Positions 42,403 to 51,201 of a DNA stretch of 64,000 bases are shown piece after piece (position 1 is the first letter of the stretch; every line of letters starts with the position of its first letter). Both the position numbers and the translations under genes were made by a program. The notes below the pieces were generated by a model. The model was given only the letters and a program-made list of their open reading frames with translations, searched no databases and had not been told where the DNA came from. The DNA comes from Chryseobacterium bernardetii (GTDB lineage Bacteria; Bacteroidota; Bacteroidia; Flavobacteriales; Weeksellaceae), in NCBI RefSeq assembly GCF_003815975.1, contig NZ_CP033932.1, positions 3,577,501 to 3,641,500 of the forward strand. The letters run 5' to 3'.

Positions 42403-43380
42403 ATGTATCAAAAGCTTGTTAGGAAAGAAGTAATGGGAATATTGGAAAAGGAAGTAGGTTCTTTTCTTGAGAAATTTTTAACGCCAATTGAAAAAATCTG
42501 GCAGCCTTCCGATTATTTACCAGATCCTTCAAGCGAAGAATTTAAGCATGATCTTGAAGAAATTCAGACGTTTGCCCGTGAAATGCCTTATGACCTGTTT
42601 GTAACATTAATCGGAGACTGTATTACGGAAGAAGCCCTTCCATCTTACGAATCATGGTTAATGGGAGTTGAAGGAATAGACCAGGAAGAAAAAGTAGGCT
42701 GGGCAAACTGGGTAAGAGCATGGACGGCTGAAGAAAACAGACACGGAGACCTGCTGAATAAATACCTTTACCTTTGTGGTAGAGTAAATATGCGAGAAGT
42801 TGAAATTACTACTCAATATCTTATTAATGATGGATTTGACTTGGGGACAAGCATGGATCCATACAGAAACTTTATTTACACAAGCTTCCAGGAAACAGCA
42901 ACCAATATCTCTCACAGAAGAGTAGGAACATTGGCAAAACAGTCTGGAAACGGAAAATTAGCGAAAATGTGTGGTGTAATTGCAGCTGATGAAGCCAGAC
43001 ACGCAAAAGCTTATAAACATTTCGTAGCTAAAATCCTTGAAATAGATCCATCGGAAATGATCCTTGCCTTTGAAGATATGATGCGTAAGAAGATTGTAAT
43101 GCCGGCTCACCTGATGAGACAGTCTGGCCAGAAGGCAGGAGAGCTTTGGGGACATTTCTCAGATGCTGCACAAAGATGTATGGTATATACAGGTCAGGAT
43201 TATATCAATATTATGAAGGATCTGTTGGATGAATGGAAGATTGAGCATGTAAAAGGACTTACAGAAAAAGCAGAAAAAGCTCAGGAGTACCTGATGAAGC
43301 TTCCTGAAAGACTACAGAAGATTACAGACAGGGTTTCTACTCCGGATCTTCAGTTCCAGTTTAACTGGGTTAAAAGCTAA
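42403..43380 (+). CDS. Acyl-ACP desaturase (soluble di-iron)
   Basis: A 325-residue soluble enzyme of the plant-type stearoyl-ACP desaturase family. The di-iron ligands are present: the helix with EENRH (Glu111, His114), Glu164 in SFQETATNISHRR, and DEARH (Glu197, His200), plus an acidic pair in DCITEEALP for the first ligand. It introduces a cis double bond into saturated acyl-ACP using oxygen and ferredoxin, so it is likely to tune membrane fluidity. A palindrome upstream suggests regulation by a fatty-acid-responsive repressor. It is followed by its own terminator. Confidence 0.93.
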   Translation: MYQKLVRKEVMGILEKEVGSFLEKFLTPIEKIWQPSDYLPDPSSEEFKHDLEEIQTFAREMPYDLFVTLIGDCITEEALPSYESWLMGVEGIDQEEKVGWANWVRAWTAEENRHGDLLNKYLYLCGRVNMREVEITTQYLINDGFDLGTSMDPYRNFIYTSFQETATNISHRRVGTLAKQSGNGKLAKMCGVIAADEARHAKAYKHFVAKILEIDPSEMILAFEDMMRKKIVMPAHLMRQSGQKAGELWGHFSDAAQRCMVYTGQDYINIMKDLLDEWKIEHVKGLTEKAEKAQEYLMKLPERLQKITDRVSTPDLQFQFNWVKS

Positions 43381-43415
43381 CAGACCATATTATTATTTTA
43401 AATTATAAAAGTATT

Positions 43416-43448
43416 GAGTGCCTTTCTTTTTGGCACTCTTTTTATTTC
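43416..43448 (+). terminator. Terminator of the desaturase gene overlapping the next promoter
   Basis: A 7-bp stem (GAGTGCC/GGCACTC, 43416-43422 and 43432-43438), then TTTTTATTT. The TTG of the next gene's promoter (43430-43432) lies in the loop and right arm. Confidence 0.8.
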
Positions 43449-43457
43449 TTATCTTTG
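43428..43457 (+). promoter_or_regulatory. Promoter of the HAD phosphatase gene
   Basis: TTTTG at 43428-43432, a 17-base spacer, then TATCTTTG at 43450-43457, a full Bacteroidota-type promoter. It overlaps the terminator of the preceding gene. Confidence 0.65.
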
Positions 43458-43478
43458 CAAAGCTAAAAAAAGAACAAA

Positions 43479-43910
43479 ATGTTAAATAATAAAAAGATTG
43501 CTGTTGACTTTGACGGGACTATTGTTGATGATGCTTATCCGGGAATCGGGAAGCCAAAGATCTTCGCTTTCGAAACCCTGAAAAGGTTACAGTCAGAAGG
43601 ATACAGACTTATACTTTGGACATATAGACACGGAAAAACGTTAGATGAAGCAGTAGAATTCTGCAAAAAGAATGGGGTGGAATTTTATGCAGTGAACTCA
43701 AGTTTTGAAGGAGAAGTTTTTGATCCGGCCAATCAATCAAGAAAACTGGATGCAGACTGGTTTATTGATGACAGAAATATTGGAGGATTCCCTGGCTGGG
43801 GCGAAATCTACAATATCATTCAGGAAAGAATAGAATTCCGCGTTGAAGGAAGAGAAGTTTTGGCTTATTCAAAGCTTAAAAAAGAAAAGAAAAAAGGTCT
43901 TTTCTGGTAA
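43479..43910 (+). CDS. HAD-superfamily phosphatase, BT0820-like
   Basis: A 143-residue compact phosphatase. The first HAD motif VDFDGTIVD holds the nucleophile Asp10 and Asp12; LILWTYRHG is motif II; ADWFIDDRNIGG carries the acidic motif IV residues. There is no cap domain, and the length matches the small BT0820-type proteins of Bacteroidota. The substrate is unknown, probably a small phosphorylated metabolite. It has its own promoter and precedes map by 85 bases. Confidence 0.82.
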   Translation: MLNNKKIAVDFDGTIVDDAYPGIGKPKIFAFETLKRLQSEGYRLILWTYRHGKTLDEAVEFCKKNGVEFYAVNSSFEGEVFDPANQSRKLDADWFIDDRNIGGFPGWGEIYNIIQERIEFRVEGREVLAYSKLKKEKKKGLFW

Positions 43911-43995
43911 AATAAAATATAAACTTTTAACAGTGTACCAATCTATCAATAAAAACGGATGCACTGATATATTAATACATTGGTAAATTAATACA

Positions 43996-44805
43996 ATGAT
44001 TCAATTAAAAACAATAGACGAACTGCGTCTGATGAAGGAGAGCGCCCGATTGGTTTCTAAAACATTGGGAATGTTAGCAAAAGAAATTAAGCCGGGAATT
44101 ACGACTTTATATTTAGATAAATTAGCCCACGATTTTATTAAAGATCATGGCGCTCAGCCTGCGTTTTTAGGATATGGAGGCTTCCCCAACTCTCTGTGTA
44201 TTTCTCCGAATGAGCAGGTAGTTCACGGTTTCCCGAATAATGAAGTAGTAAAGGAAGGAGACGTTCTTTCTGTAGACTGTGGAGTTATTTTAAACGGATT
44301 TGTAGGAGATCACGCTTACACCTTTGAAATTGGTGAAGTAAAACCGGAAGTTAAAAAACTGTTGAAAGTTGCTAAAGAATCCCTTTATAAAGGTATTGAG
44401 CAGTGTATCAGAGGAAAAAGGATCGGAGATATCTCTCATGCAATCCAGGCGCATTGTGAAAAAGAAGGATACGGTGTGGTAAGAGAACTTGTAGGACACG
44501 GTCTGGGAAGACAGATGCACGAAGATCCACAGGTTCCTAATTATGGAAGACAGGGGAGCGGAAAAGTAATCAAAGACGGGCTGGCAATTGCTATTGAACC
44601 AATGATTAACCTTGGAACTGAAAAAGTAAAATTTCATAATGATGGTTGGACAGTAACTACGTTAGATAACCTTCCATCTGCACACTTTGAGCATGATGTA
44701 GCTGTAATCAACGGTAAGCCGGTATTGCTTTCCACATTTGATTATGTATATGAAGCTTTAGGAATCGTAAGTGATGAAGAAAAGCCTTTCCAACTGGACT
44801 TTTAA
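43996..44805 (+). CDS. map: Methionine aminopeptidase type I
   Basis: A 269-residue pita-bread enzyme. All five metal ligands can be placed: Asp94 and Asp105 (VDCGVILNGFVGDHAY), His168 (VGHGLGRQMHE), Glu201 (AIEPMI) and Glu232 (HFEHDVAV). It removes the initiator methionine from new proteins. Its stop overlaps the start of the methyltransferase gene by one base, so the two are coupled. In many other bacteria map lies with secY and ribosomal genes; here it does not, so a second copy may exist elsewhere. Confidence 0.95.
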   Translation: MIQLKTIDELRLMKESARLVSKTLGMLAKEIKPGITTLYLDKLAHDFIKDHGAQPAFLGYGGFPNSLCISPNEQVVHGFPNNEVVKEGDVLSVDCGVILNGFVGDHAYTFEIGEVKPEVKKLLKVAKESLYKGIEQCIRGKRIGDISHAIQAHCEKEGYGVVRELVGHGLGRQMHEDPQVPNYGRQGSGKVIKDGLAIAIEPMINLGTEKVKFHNDGWTVTTLDNLPSAHFEHDVAVINGKPVLLSTFDYVYEALGIVSDEEKPFQLDF

Positions 44806-45572
44806 TGAAAAAGATAACTAAGCTTTTACTGAATAAAATTCCACGTCCCATGCTTATTAAAATGAGCATCTGGGCAAGACCGCTTATTTATCAGTTTTTC
44901 AAAGGCGATCAGTTTTATGATCCTATTGATGGAAGATCTTACCGTAAATTCCTGCCTTATGGCTATGGGAAACAAAGGGAAAATGCCCTTTCTCCGGGAA
45001 CCTTAAGCCTCGAAAGACACCGCCAGATGTGGCTGTATCTTCAGAATGAAACCGATTTTTTCATTAAAAATTATAAAGTTCTGCATATTGCTCCTGAACA
45101 GGAATTTCTAAGGAAATTCAAGAGAATGAGTAACCTGAATTATATTTCAGCAGACTTATATTCTCCCATTGTAGATGTGAAGGCAGATATTCTGAATTTA
45201 CCTTTTGAAGATGAGAGCTTTGATATTGTTTTCTGTAACCATGTTCTGGAACATATTCAGGACGATGCAAAAGCAATGAGTGAACTGTACAGGGTAATGA
45301 AGCCCGGCGGATGGGGTATTCTTCAGGTTCCTATGAAAAATTCACTGGAAAAGACTTACGAAGACTTTACCATTACAGATCCGAAAGAACGTCAGAAACA
45401 CTTTGGCCAATACGATCATGTTCGCTGGTACGGAATGGATTATTTTGACCGTTTGCAAAAAGCAGGATTTGAAACAGATATCAATTTTTATTCACAGAAG
45501 TTTTCTGAAGAAGAAATCAAAAAATACGGGTTAAGGAGCAATGAAATCTTACCTGTAGTTTACAAAAAATAA
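44805..45572 (+). CDS. Class I SAM-dependent methyltransferase
   Basis: A 255-residue protein. The N-terminal 80 residues are basic and hydrophobic, possibly membrane-associated. The methyltransferase core has an unusual SAM site start VLHIAPEQEFL (about 88-98) instead of the common GxGxG, then ISADLYSP, DILNLPFEDESFDIVFCNHVLEHI (split between strands 3 and 4) and MKPGGWGILQVP. The substrate is unknown. It shares one base with the map stop codon, and is followed by a bidirectional terminator. Confidence 0.82.
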   Translation: MKKITKLLLNKIPRPMLIKMSIWARPLIYQFFKGDQFYDPIDGRSYRKFLPYGYGKQRENALSPGTLSLERHRQMWLYLQNETDFFIKNYKVLHIAPEQEFLRKFKRMSNLNYISADLYSPIVDVKADILNLPFEDESFDIVFCNHVLEHIQDDAKAMSELYRVMKPGGWGILQVPMKNSLEKTYEDFTITDPKERQKHFGQYDHVRWYGMDYFDRLQKAGFETDINFYSQKFSEEEIKKYGLRSNEILPVVYKK

Positions 45573-45606
45573 AAAAACCGTCTTCAAAATCTGAAGACGG
45601 TTTTTA
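45571..45606. terminator. Bidirectional terminator between methyltransferase and SMR genes
   Basis: A 10-bp stem (ACCGTCTTCA/TGAAGACGGT, 45577-45586 and 45592-45601), A-rich before and T-rich after, so it works for both convergent genes. Confidence 0.88.
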
Positions 45607-45643
45607 CTTTACATATTGATAGAAGTTTATGCATTTGTTAGTG

Positions 45644-45970
45644 TCAGGAAGACACAGCCTTTAATCCTACAACAGAACCGATAAGAGTTACAATAAAGAA
45701 AACTCTCCAGAAGCTTACAGGATCCTTAAAGAAGATAATTCCCATTAAAGCAGTTCCTACCGCTCCAATTCCTGTCCATACCGCATAAGCAGTGCCAATA
45801 GGTAATGTTTGTGTCGCTTTTATCAGAAGGAGCATGCTGATAGTCATGGTTATCAGGAATCCTGCATACCACAAATACATCTCAGTTCCTGATGTTTCTT
45901 TTGCCTTTCCTAAGCATGATGCGAAGGCAACTTCAAATAATCCCGCGATAACTAATATGATCCAATTCAT
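45644..45970 (-). CDS. Small multidrug resistance family exporter, SugE/Gdx-like
   Basis: A 108-residue inner-membrane protein with four hydrophobic helices. The invariant SMR glutamate is Glu13 in AGLFEVAFA, and helix 3 has the signature GTAYAVWTGIGAVGTALMG. The sequence looks closer to SugE/Gdx (guanidinium exporters) than to EmrE drug pumps, but the deciding residues are not clear to me. SMR proteins work as antiparallel dimers. I see no guanidine riboswitch in the 220 bases upstream. Confidence 0.85.
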   Translation of the reverse strand: MNWIILVIAGLFEVAFASCLGKAKETSGTEMYLWYAGFLITMTISMLLLIKATQTLPIGTAYAVWTGIGAVGTALMGIIFFKDPVSFWRVFFIVTLIGSVVGLKAVSS

Positions 45971-46061
45971 TGTTAAATTTTTCTACTGCAAATTTCAGCA
46001 TTTGAATAGAGAAAAAATTTTACAATTGTTAAAAAATGATATTTAAGTAAGGTAAGCTTGG

Positions 46062-46190
46062 GTACTGGAAAAGGGAAATTATGGACTTGGAACCGGATTT
46101 TTGTGTTATTTTTATCAATGAATATTTTAGGCTGGAAGTTGTTATTTATTTACTTTTCTTTCAATAAGCCATCTTCCTTCCATAAAAACA
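46062..46190. repeat. Possible diverged copy of the 4081-4200 element
   Basis: The left end GTACTGGAAAAGGGAAATT and the right end CCATCTTCCTTCCATAAAAA resemble the ends of the element at 4081-4200 (GTACTGGAAGAAGCTGGAAG and CTTCTTCCAGCTTCCTGACA). The middles do not align by eye, so the relation is weak. Confidence 0.25.
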
Positions 46191-46192
46191 AC

Positions 46193-46756
46193 TTACTTAA
46201 TTTCCGCCCGGATTCTGCTTAAGCTCACCTGTGTAATTCCAAGGTAAGAGGCAATATGACCAAGCTGGACCCTTTTAAGCAGATCAGGCTGATACTGAAT
46301 AATATCTTTGTATCTCTCCAGAGACGTTTTAAACTGTCTTGAAATAATTAGTTCTTCTGATTTTATCATCTCTGCTTCAGCCAGTTTTCTTCCCCAGTTG
46401 GCAATATGAATATCTTCGTTAAAAAGTTTTCTTAAATTCTCAGTTTCCAGTATATATAGATCACAGTCTTCAAGGAGTTCTATGCTTTCATAGCCGGGTT
46501 TATCCTCCACATAGCTTTTCATTGAAAGAACACATTGCCCTTCACTTCCGAACCAAAAAGTAATATCATTGTCCGAAGTAGAAGAATAAGCACGGGCAAT
46601 TCCTTTACGGATAAAATAAACATAGGGAATGACCTTGTCAGCCTCCATCAGGCAATAACCTTTTGGATGGGAAACTTCGGAGATATATGCTTTTAATTTG
46701 TTTTTTGAAGCCTCCGGGAGGAGGTAAATCTGGTCAAGAATCTGGTCTATATTCAT
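46193..46756 (-). CDS. Crp/Fnr-family regulator
   Basis: A 187-residue regulator. Residues about 20-110 are a cyclic-nucleotide-binding-like beta-roll (YFIRKGIARAYSS) that lacks the conserved cAMP-binding RxA glutamate motif, so cAMP is an unlikely ligand. The C-terminal winged helix is short and ends in LGHIASYLGITQVSLSRIRAE, the recognition helix common in Bacteroidota Crp-like proteins. A perfect -7 box on the minus strand (TATTTTTG, complement of 46777-46784) lies about 20 bases upstream. Targets are unknown. Confidence 0.85.
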   Translation of the reverse strand: MNIDQILDQIYLLPEASKNKLKAYISEVSHPKGYCLMEADKVIPYVYFIRKGIARAYSSTSDNDITFWFGSEGQCVLSMKSYVEDKPGYESIELLEDCDLYILETENLRKLFNEDIHIANWGRKLAEAEMIKSEELIISRQFKTSLERYKDIIQYQPDLLKRVQLGHIASYLGITQVSLSRIRAEIK

Positions 46757-47170
46757 AAAAGATGAATTCTAATATTCAAAAATATCAGTTTTAGGCAATG
46801 CAATACAAAATTATTTATGGTTTTTTATGAGAAAGGAATAAAGGGATTGGTCTATTGATAGGTAACCCTATTAAGAAAGACCATATTAAACATTTATATT
46901 TCCCTACATGCCATGAAGAACTAAAATTTTTCAAAACTTAAGTGTTCTTTATTGCAGTATCATATAAACTTTCTAAAGTGAACTTAGGTGTTAAAAGCTT
47001 TTGTGACTTTGTGATTAGAATAGATAAGTTTAAAAAACTGAACATACCCTCTTCAAAATCTTTTTGAAGTATACCAAAGCCAAATAACTCTCTTTTTTCG
47101 TTTAAATATTGAGATTAACTGTAAAGACCAATTTTGTTTTACTAACTTTGCAGTTCGTAATATTATTTTT
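46757..47170. other. Non-coding stretch before era with repeat-like words
   Basis: About 414 bases with no supportable gene or RNA. It contains a minus-strand promoter box for the Crp-like gene on the left and the era promoter box on the right. The middle (46936-47020) has two related words, AACTTAAGTGTTCTTT and AACTTAGGTGTTAAAAGCTT, followed by TTGTGACTTTGTG, which look like parts of an interspersed repeat. CTTCAAAATCTTTTTGAAG (47052-47070) is a small hairpin. Confidence 0.45.
47143..47150 (+). promoter_or_regulatory. -7 promoter box of era
   Basis: TAACTTTG followed by CA, a perfect -7 match, 20 bases before the era start. Confidence 0.6.
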
Positions 47171-48046
47171 ATGCACAAAGCTGGATTTGTAAACATAGTT
47201 GGAAAGCCCAATGCCGGAAAATCAACACTTCTTAACCAATTAATGGGAGAGAAATTGGCGATTGTAACGCAGAAAGCCCAGACAACCCGTCACAGAATTT
47301 TTGGTATTTATAATGAAGATGACCTTCAGATCGTATTTTCTGATACTCCGGGAGTATTGGATCCAAAATACGGGTTGCAGGAGAAAATGATGGATTTTGT
47401 AAAAGATTCCCTTCAGGATGCTGATGTATTCCTGTTTATTGTTGATGTAACAGACAAAGCAGAGCCTTCAGAGTTTTTAATTGATAAATTAAATAAAATC
47501 CCCGTTCCTGTACTTTTATTATTAAACAAAGTAGATCAGACGGACCAGGCCGGACTTGAGAAATTAGTGGAAGACTGGCACAACAGGATTCCAAAAGCGG
47601 AAATTCTTCCAATCTCCGCTCTGAATGCCTTTAATACCGAAGTAATTCTACCGAAATTAAAATCCTTATTACCTGAGAATCCGCCTTACTATGATAAGGA
47701 TCAGTATACAGATAAGCCGGAAAGGTTTTTCGTAAATGAAGCAATTCGTGAGAAAATCCTTTTGAATTATGATAAGGAAATCCCATATTCTGTGGAGGTG
47801 GTGACTGAACAGTTCAAAGAAAAAGAAGGAATTATCTTCATTGATTCTATTATTTATGTGGAAAGAGATACCCAAAAAGGAATCATTATCGGACATAAAG
47901 GAGAGGCGATCAAAAAGGTAGGTACAGAAGCAAGATTAGACCTGGAAAAGTTCTTTTCCAAGAAAATTCACCTAAATTTATTCGTTAAAGTGAAAAAAGA
48001 CTGGAGAAAGAATGACAGAGACCTTAAGAATTTTGGCTACAGATAG
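47171..48046 (+). CDS. era: GTPase Era
   Basis: A 291-residue GTPase of normal length. G1 is GKPNAGKST (11-19), G3 is DTPG in FSDTPGVLD, and G4 is NKVD in LLLNKVDQTD. The C-terminal KH domain carries the signature IIGHKGEAIKKVGTEAR. Era binds the 3' end of 16S rRNA and assists 30S maturation. No ribosome-related gene is next to it here; the DoxX gene follows after 66 bases. Confidence 0.96.
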   Translation: MHKAGFVNIVGKPNAGKSTLLNQLMGEKLAIVTQKAQTTRHRIFGIYNEDDLQIVFSDTPGVLDPKYGLQEKMMDFVKDSLQDADVFLFIVDVTDKAEPSEFLIDKLNKIPVPVLLLLNKVDQTDQAGLEKLVEDWHNRIPKAEILPISALNAFNTEVILPKLKSLLPENPPYYDKDQYTDKPERFFVNEAIREKILLNYDKEIPYSVEVVTEQFKEKEGIIFIDSIIYVERDTQKGIIIGHKGEAIKKVGTEARLDLEKFFSKKIHLNLFVKVKKDWRKNDRDLKNFGYR

Positions 48047-48112
48047 ACTAAAAATGCTGTGAAGCCCGTTGTATTTAAAGATTTTTATTACCTTAGTCTA
48101 AATTTTTAGTAA

Positions 48113-48541
48113 ATGAACTACAATAATTCAAATTCGAGCTCAATACCTAAAGATATTATTATATTAGCAGTGAGGGTGTTTGTTGGTTTTGCAATGCTTT
48201 CTCACGGATACCCAAAACTCCAAATGCTGTTGGCAGGCGGTAAAATTGAATTTTTTGATTTTCTGGGAATGGGACCATTTGTTACCCTTATTCTCACGGT
48301 GCTTGCCGAATTTGTTTGTTCAATACTGCTGATATTAGGACTTTTTACAAGAGTTTCCGTAGGTTTCCTGATTTTTACAATGGTTATTGCCGGATTTGTA
48401 GTTCATGCAGCAGACCCATTTGAAAAAAGAGAAATGAGTCTTATCTATCTTTCAGTATATCTTCTTCTGATGATTATCGGGGCTGGAAAAGTTTCTGTAG
48501 ATCATTTGATTGAAAGAAGAAAAAGGGCTTCAGACTGGTAA
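48113..48541 (+). CDS. DoxX-family membrane protein
   Basis: A 142-residue membrane protein with four hydrophobic segments and the DoxX pattern RVFVGFAMLSHGYPKL near the start, then ILTVLAEFVCSILLILGLFTR. The family is widespread and its function is poorly defined; some members act in thiol and redox stress in the membrane. A terminator follows. Confidence 0.85.
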   Translation: MNYNNSNSSSIPKDIIILAVRVFVGFAMLSHGYPKLQMLLAGGKIEFFDFLGMGPFVTLILTVLAEFVCSILLILGLFTRVSVGFLIFTMVIAGFVVHAADPFEKREMSLIYLSVYLLLMIIGAGKVSVDHLIERRKRASDW

Positions 48542-48560
48542 AAATAATACAATATAGAAT

Positions 48561-48589
48561 AAAAAGAGCATCCGGAGATGCTCTTTTTT
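48561..48589 (+). terminator. Terminator of the doxX-type gene
   Basis: A 7-bp stem (GAGCATC/GATGCTC, 48566-48572 and 48577-48583) with a CGGA loop and TTTTTT after it. The A-run before it would also allow action on the other strand. Confidence 0.88.
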
Positions 48590-48691
48590 GTTGGGATTAT
48601 TTTTAGGAATGTCTTTATTATCGGGGATTTCAGATGAGCTTACTATCATAATTCTCTCAAAAATCACTACATTCGTGGAAAATGAATCTAT

Positions 48692-51094
48692 ATGAAGATA
48701 AAACTGACAATCTGCCTTCTGGCATTTCTCAATTTTTATGATGCACAGGAGAATATTACCTATCAAAAGCCTTCTGCCGAAATTCTGAAACTGGCAGATT
48801 ATGAAAGACCGCCGTCTGTTTTGATGAATAGCAAAAAAGACTGGGTGGTTTTTACTTACCGTTCTACTTATAAAACGCTGGATGATCTTAATCAGCAGGA
48901 AATGAAGCTGGGTGGGTTAAGAATCAATCCGCTTACCAATATTGCAAGTACCGTAACTTATTTCAATAATCTTAAAATAAGGAAATTCGGTGATAAAAAT
49001 GAAGTACAGGTGAAAAACCTGCCTGCCGGAGCTAAAATTGCTTATGTACAGTTCTCACCGGACGAAAAGAAGCTTACTTTTACCAATACTACCAATAAAG
49101 GGGTAGAGTTGTGGATCGTAGACATGGAATCTGCTACAGCTAAAAGGATTACGGCAGATATCCTGAATGCTAATTTAGGAAATCCTTATATCTGGTATAA
49201 TGATTCTCAAAGCTTATTAATCAGAACTCTGCCTCAAAACAGACCTGCGTTGATTGATTCCGGGAAAGACCTTCCAATAGGACCTATTGTTTCTACAGCA
49301 GATGGAAAGGTTTCCCAGAACAGAACCTATCAGGATCTTTTGAAAAATCCGCAGGATGAGAAAAACTTTGAGACGCTGGTTACTTCTGAAATATTCAACG
49401 TAGACCTGAACGGGAACCTTAAAAAGGTTATGAACCAGGATATGTATACAGGGTTAAGCTTTTCTCCTGACGGAAACTACCTGTTATCTACCGTTATTAA
49501 AAAGCCATTCTCTTATATTGTTCCATTGAGCAGATTCCCCATGACTACAACTGTATATGACACAAAAGGGAATACTGTTAAAGTGGTGAATGAAATTCCT
49601 CTGAATGAGATTATGCCTAAAGGATTTTCATCGGTAAGAACCGGAAAGAGAGAAATGTCGTGGAGAAGTGATGCTCCGGCAACATTGGTCTTTACAGAAG
49701 CTCTTGATGGTGGAGATCAGTATAAAACAGCAGAATACAGAGATGAAATTTTCACCTGGGAAGCACCGTTTACAACAGCTCCGAAATCATTCTTTAAAAC
49801 AAAACAGAGATTTGAGGATGTAAACTGGACGAATGATCATTATGCTTTAGTTTCTGAGGAATGGTACGATACCAGAAATACCAAAACTTTCCTGATTGAC
49901 CTTAACAATGGCGAGTCAAAAGTTATTGATGACAGAAATTCACAGGATGTTTACAGTGATCCGGGTAAATTCAATACAGTGAAAAACCAGTATGGCAGAT
50001 CTGTTATTGATTTGAAAGGCGGAAAAGCCTATCTGATGGGCGACGGGTTTACAAAAGATGGCCAGCACCCGTTTGTGGATGAAATGGATATCAAATCCCT
50101 GAAGAAAAAAAGACTCTATACTTCCAATCTTAAAGGTGTTAAAGAAAGTATTGTAGATATTTTAAATCCTTCAAAAGGAGAGATCCTGACAACGCAGGAA
50201 TCATCAAGCCAGTATCCGAACTTCTATAAAAAGAATATTAAATCTAATAAAGCTGAAGCGGTAACTCATTTTGCCAATCCTTTTGAAAGCATTAAAGATG
50301 TTTACAAAGAAGTTATTACTTACAAAAGAAATGATGGTGTTACTTTAACGGGCACTCTTTACCTACCGGCAAACTACGATAGAAAGGCTAAGAAAGAAAA
50401 ATTACCTTTATTGATCTGGGCTTATCCAAGGGAATATAAGGATAAAAATACAGCTGGACAGAGCACTCAGAATGATAATGATTTTACCTTTCCGTATTAC
50501 GGTTCTTTTGTGTACTGGGTGACTAAAGGATATGCTGTTTTAGATAATGCAGCATTCCCAATCATCGGAGAAGGAAAAACAGAGCCAAATGATACCTTTA
50601 TTACTCAATTGGTGGCCGATGCGGATGCCGCGATCAATGCGGTAGACCAGTTAGGATATATTGATAAAAAGAAAGTAGCTGTTGGTGGACATTCATATGG
50701 AGCATTTATGACAGCTAACTTACTGACGCATTCCAAGCTTTTTGCCTGCGGTATTGCCAGAAGTGGTGCTTATAACAGAACATTGACACCTTTTGGATTC
50801 CAGAGTGAGCAAAGAAATTATTGGGACGTTCCGGAGATCTATAACACGATGTCTCCGTTTATGAATGCCGACAAGATGAAAACACCATTGCTTCTGATCC
50901 ATGGTGATGCAGATAATAACCCGGGAACTTTCACCTTGCAGACGGAAAGGTATTTCCAGGCATTGAAAAACCTCGGGGCGCCGGTTAGAATGGTTCTTCT
51001 TCCAAAAGAATCCCACGGATACCAGGCTAAAGAGAATATTTTCCACGTTTTATGGGAACAGGATCAGTTCCTTGAAAAATGTCTGAAAAAATAA
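48692..51094 (+). CDS. S9 family peptidase, S9D (glutamyl endopeptidase-like)
   Basis: An 800-residue exported peptidase with a signal peptide (cut near YDA-QENI, about residue 19). Residues about 40-540 form the beta-propeller and the C-terminal 260 residues the prolyl-oligopeptidase hydrolase. The nucleophile is in VGGHSYGAFMTANLL (Ser668), the Asp in LLIHGDADNNPGT and the His in PKESHGYQA. GHSYGAFM and ARSGAYNRTLTPFGFQ are characteristic of the S9D (plant-type glutamyl endopeptidase) branch. It probably acts on peptides in the periplasm. A -7-like box with one mismatch (TACATTCG, 48668-48675) precedes it. Precise specificity is inferred. Confidence 0.88.
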   Translation: MKIKLTICLLAFLNFYDAQENITYQKPSAEILKLADYERPPSVLMNSKKDWVVFTYRSTYKTLDDLNQQEMKLGGLRINPLTNIASTVTYFNNLKIRKFGDKNEVQVKNLPAGAKIAYVQFSPDEKKLTFTNTTNKGVELWIVDMESATAKRITADILNANLGNPYIWYNDSQSLLIRTLPQNRPALIDSGKDLPIGPIVSTADGKVSQNRTYQDLLKNPQDEKNFETLVTSEIFNVDLNGNLKKVMNQDMYTGLSFSPDGNYLLSTVIKKPFSYIVPLSRFPMTTTVYDTKGNTVKVVNEIPLNEIMPKGFSSVRTGKREMSWRSDAPATLVFTEALDGGDQYKTAEYRDEIFTWEAPFTTAPKSFFKTKQRFEDVNWTNDHYALVSEEWYDTRNTKTFLIDLNNGESKVIDDRNSQDVYSDPGKFNTVKNQYGRSVIDLKGGKAYLMGDGFTKDGQHPFVDEMDIKSLKKKRLYTSNLKGVKESIVDILNPSKGEILTTQESSSQYPNFYKKNIKSNKAEAVTHFANPFESIKDVYKEVITYKRNDGVTLTGTLYLPANYDRKAKKEKLPLLIWAYPREYKDKNTAGQSTQNDNDFTFPYYGSFVYWVTKGYAVLDNAAFPIIGEGKTEPNDTFITQLVADADAAINAVDQLGYIDKKKVAVGGHSYGAFMTANLLTHSKLFACGIARSGAYNRTLTPFGFQSEQRNYWDVPEIYNTMSPFMNADKMKTPLLLIHGDADNNPGTFTLQTERYFQALKNLGAPVRMVLLPKESHGYQAKENIFHVLWEQDQFLEKCLKK

Positions 51095-51097
51095 AAG

Positions 51098-51130
51098 AAA
51101 AGGCTGTCTCAGAAATGAACAGCCTTTTTA
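51098..51130 (+). terminator. Terminator of the S9 peptidase gene
   Basis: A stem AAAAGGCTGT/ACAGCCTTTT (51098-51107 and 51119-51128) followed by more T. Confidence 0.85.
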
Positions 51131-51201
51131 CTTTATGGAATGAAAAGAAAAGCAAGGTGAAGCTTTACTCACTGTTTTAAGAACTTAATGAATCTCAATG
51201 G

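Noticed and set aside
45971..46192. Guanidine riboswitch upstream of the SMR exporter
   Set aside because: No conserved riboswitch core is visible in the 220 bases upstream.
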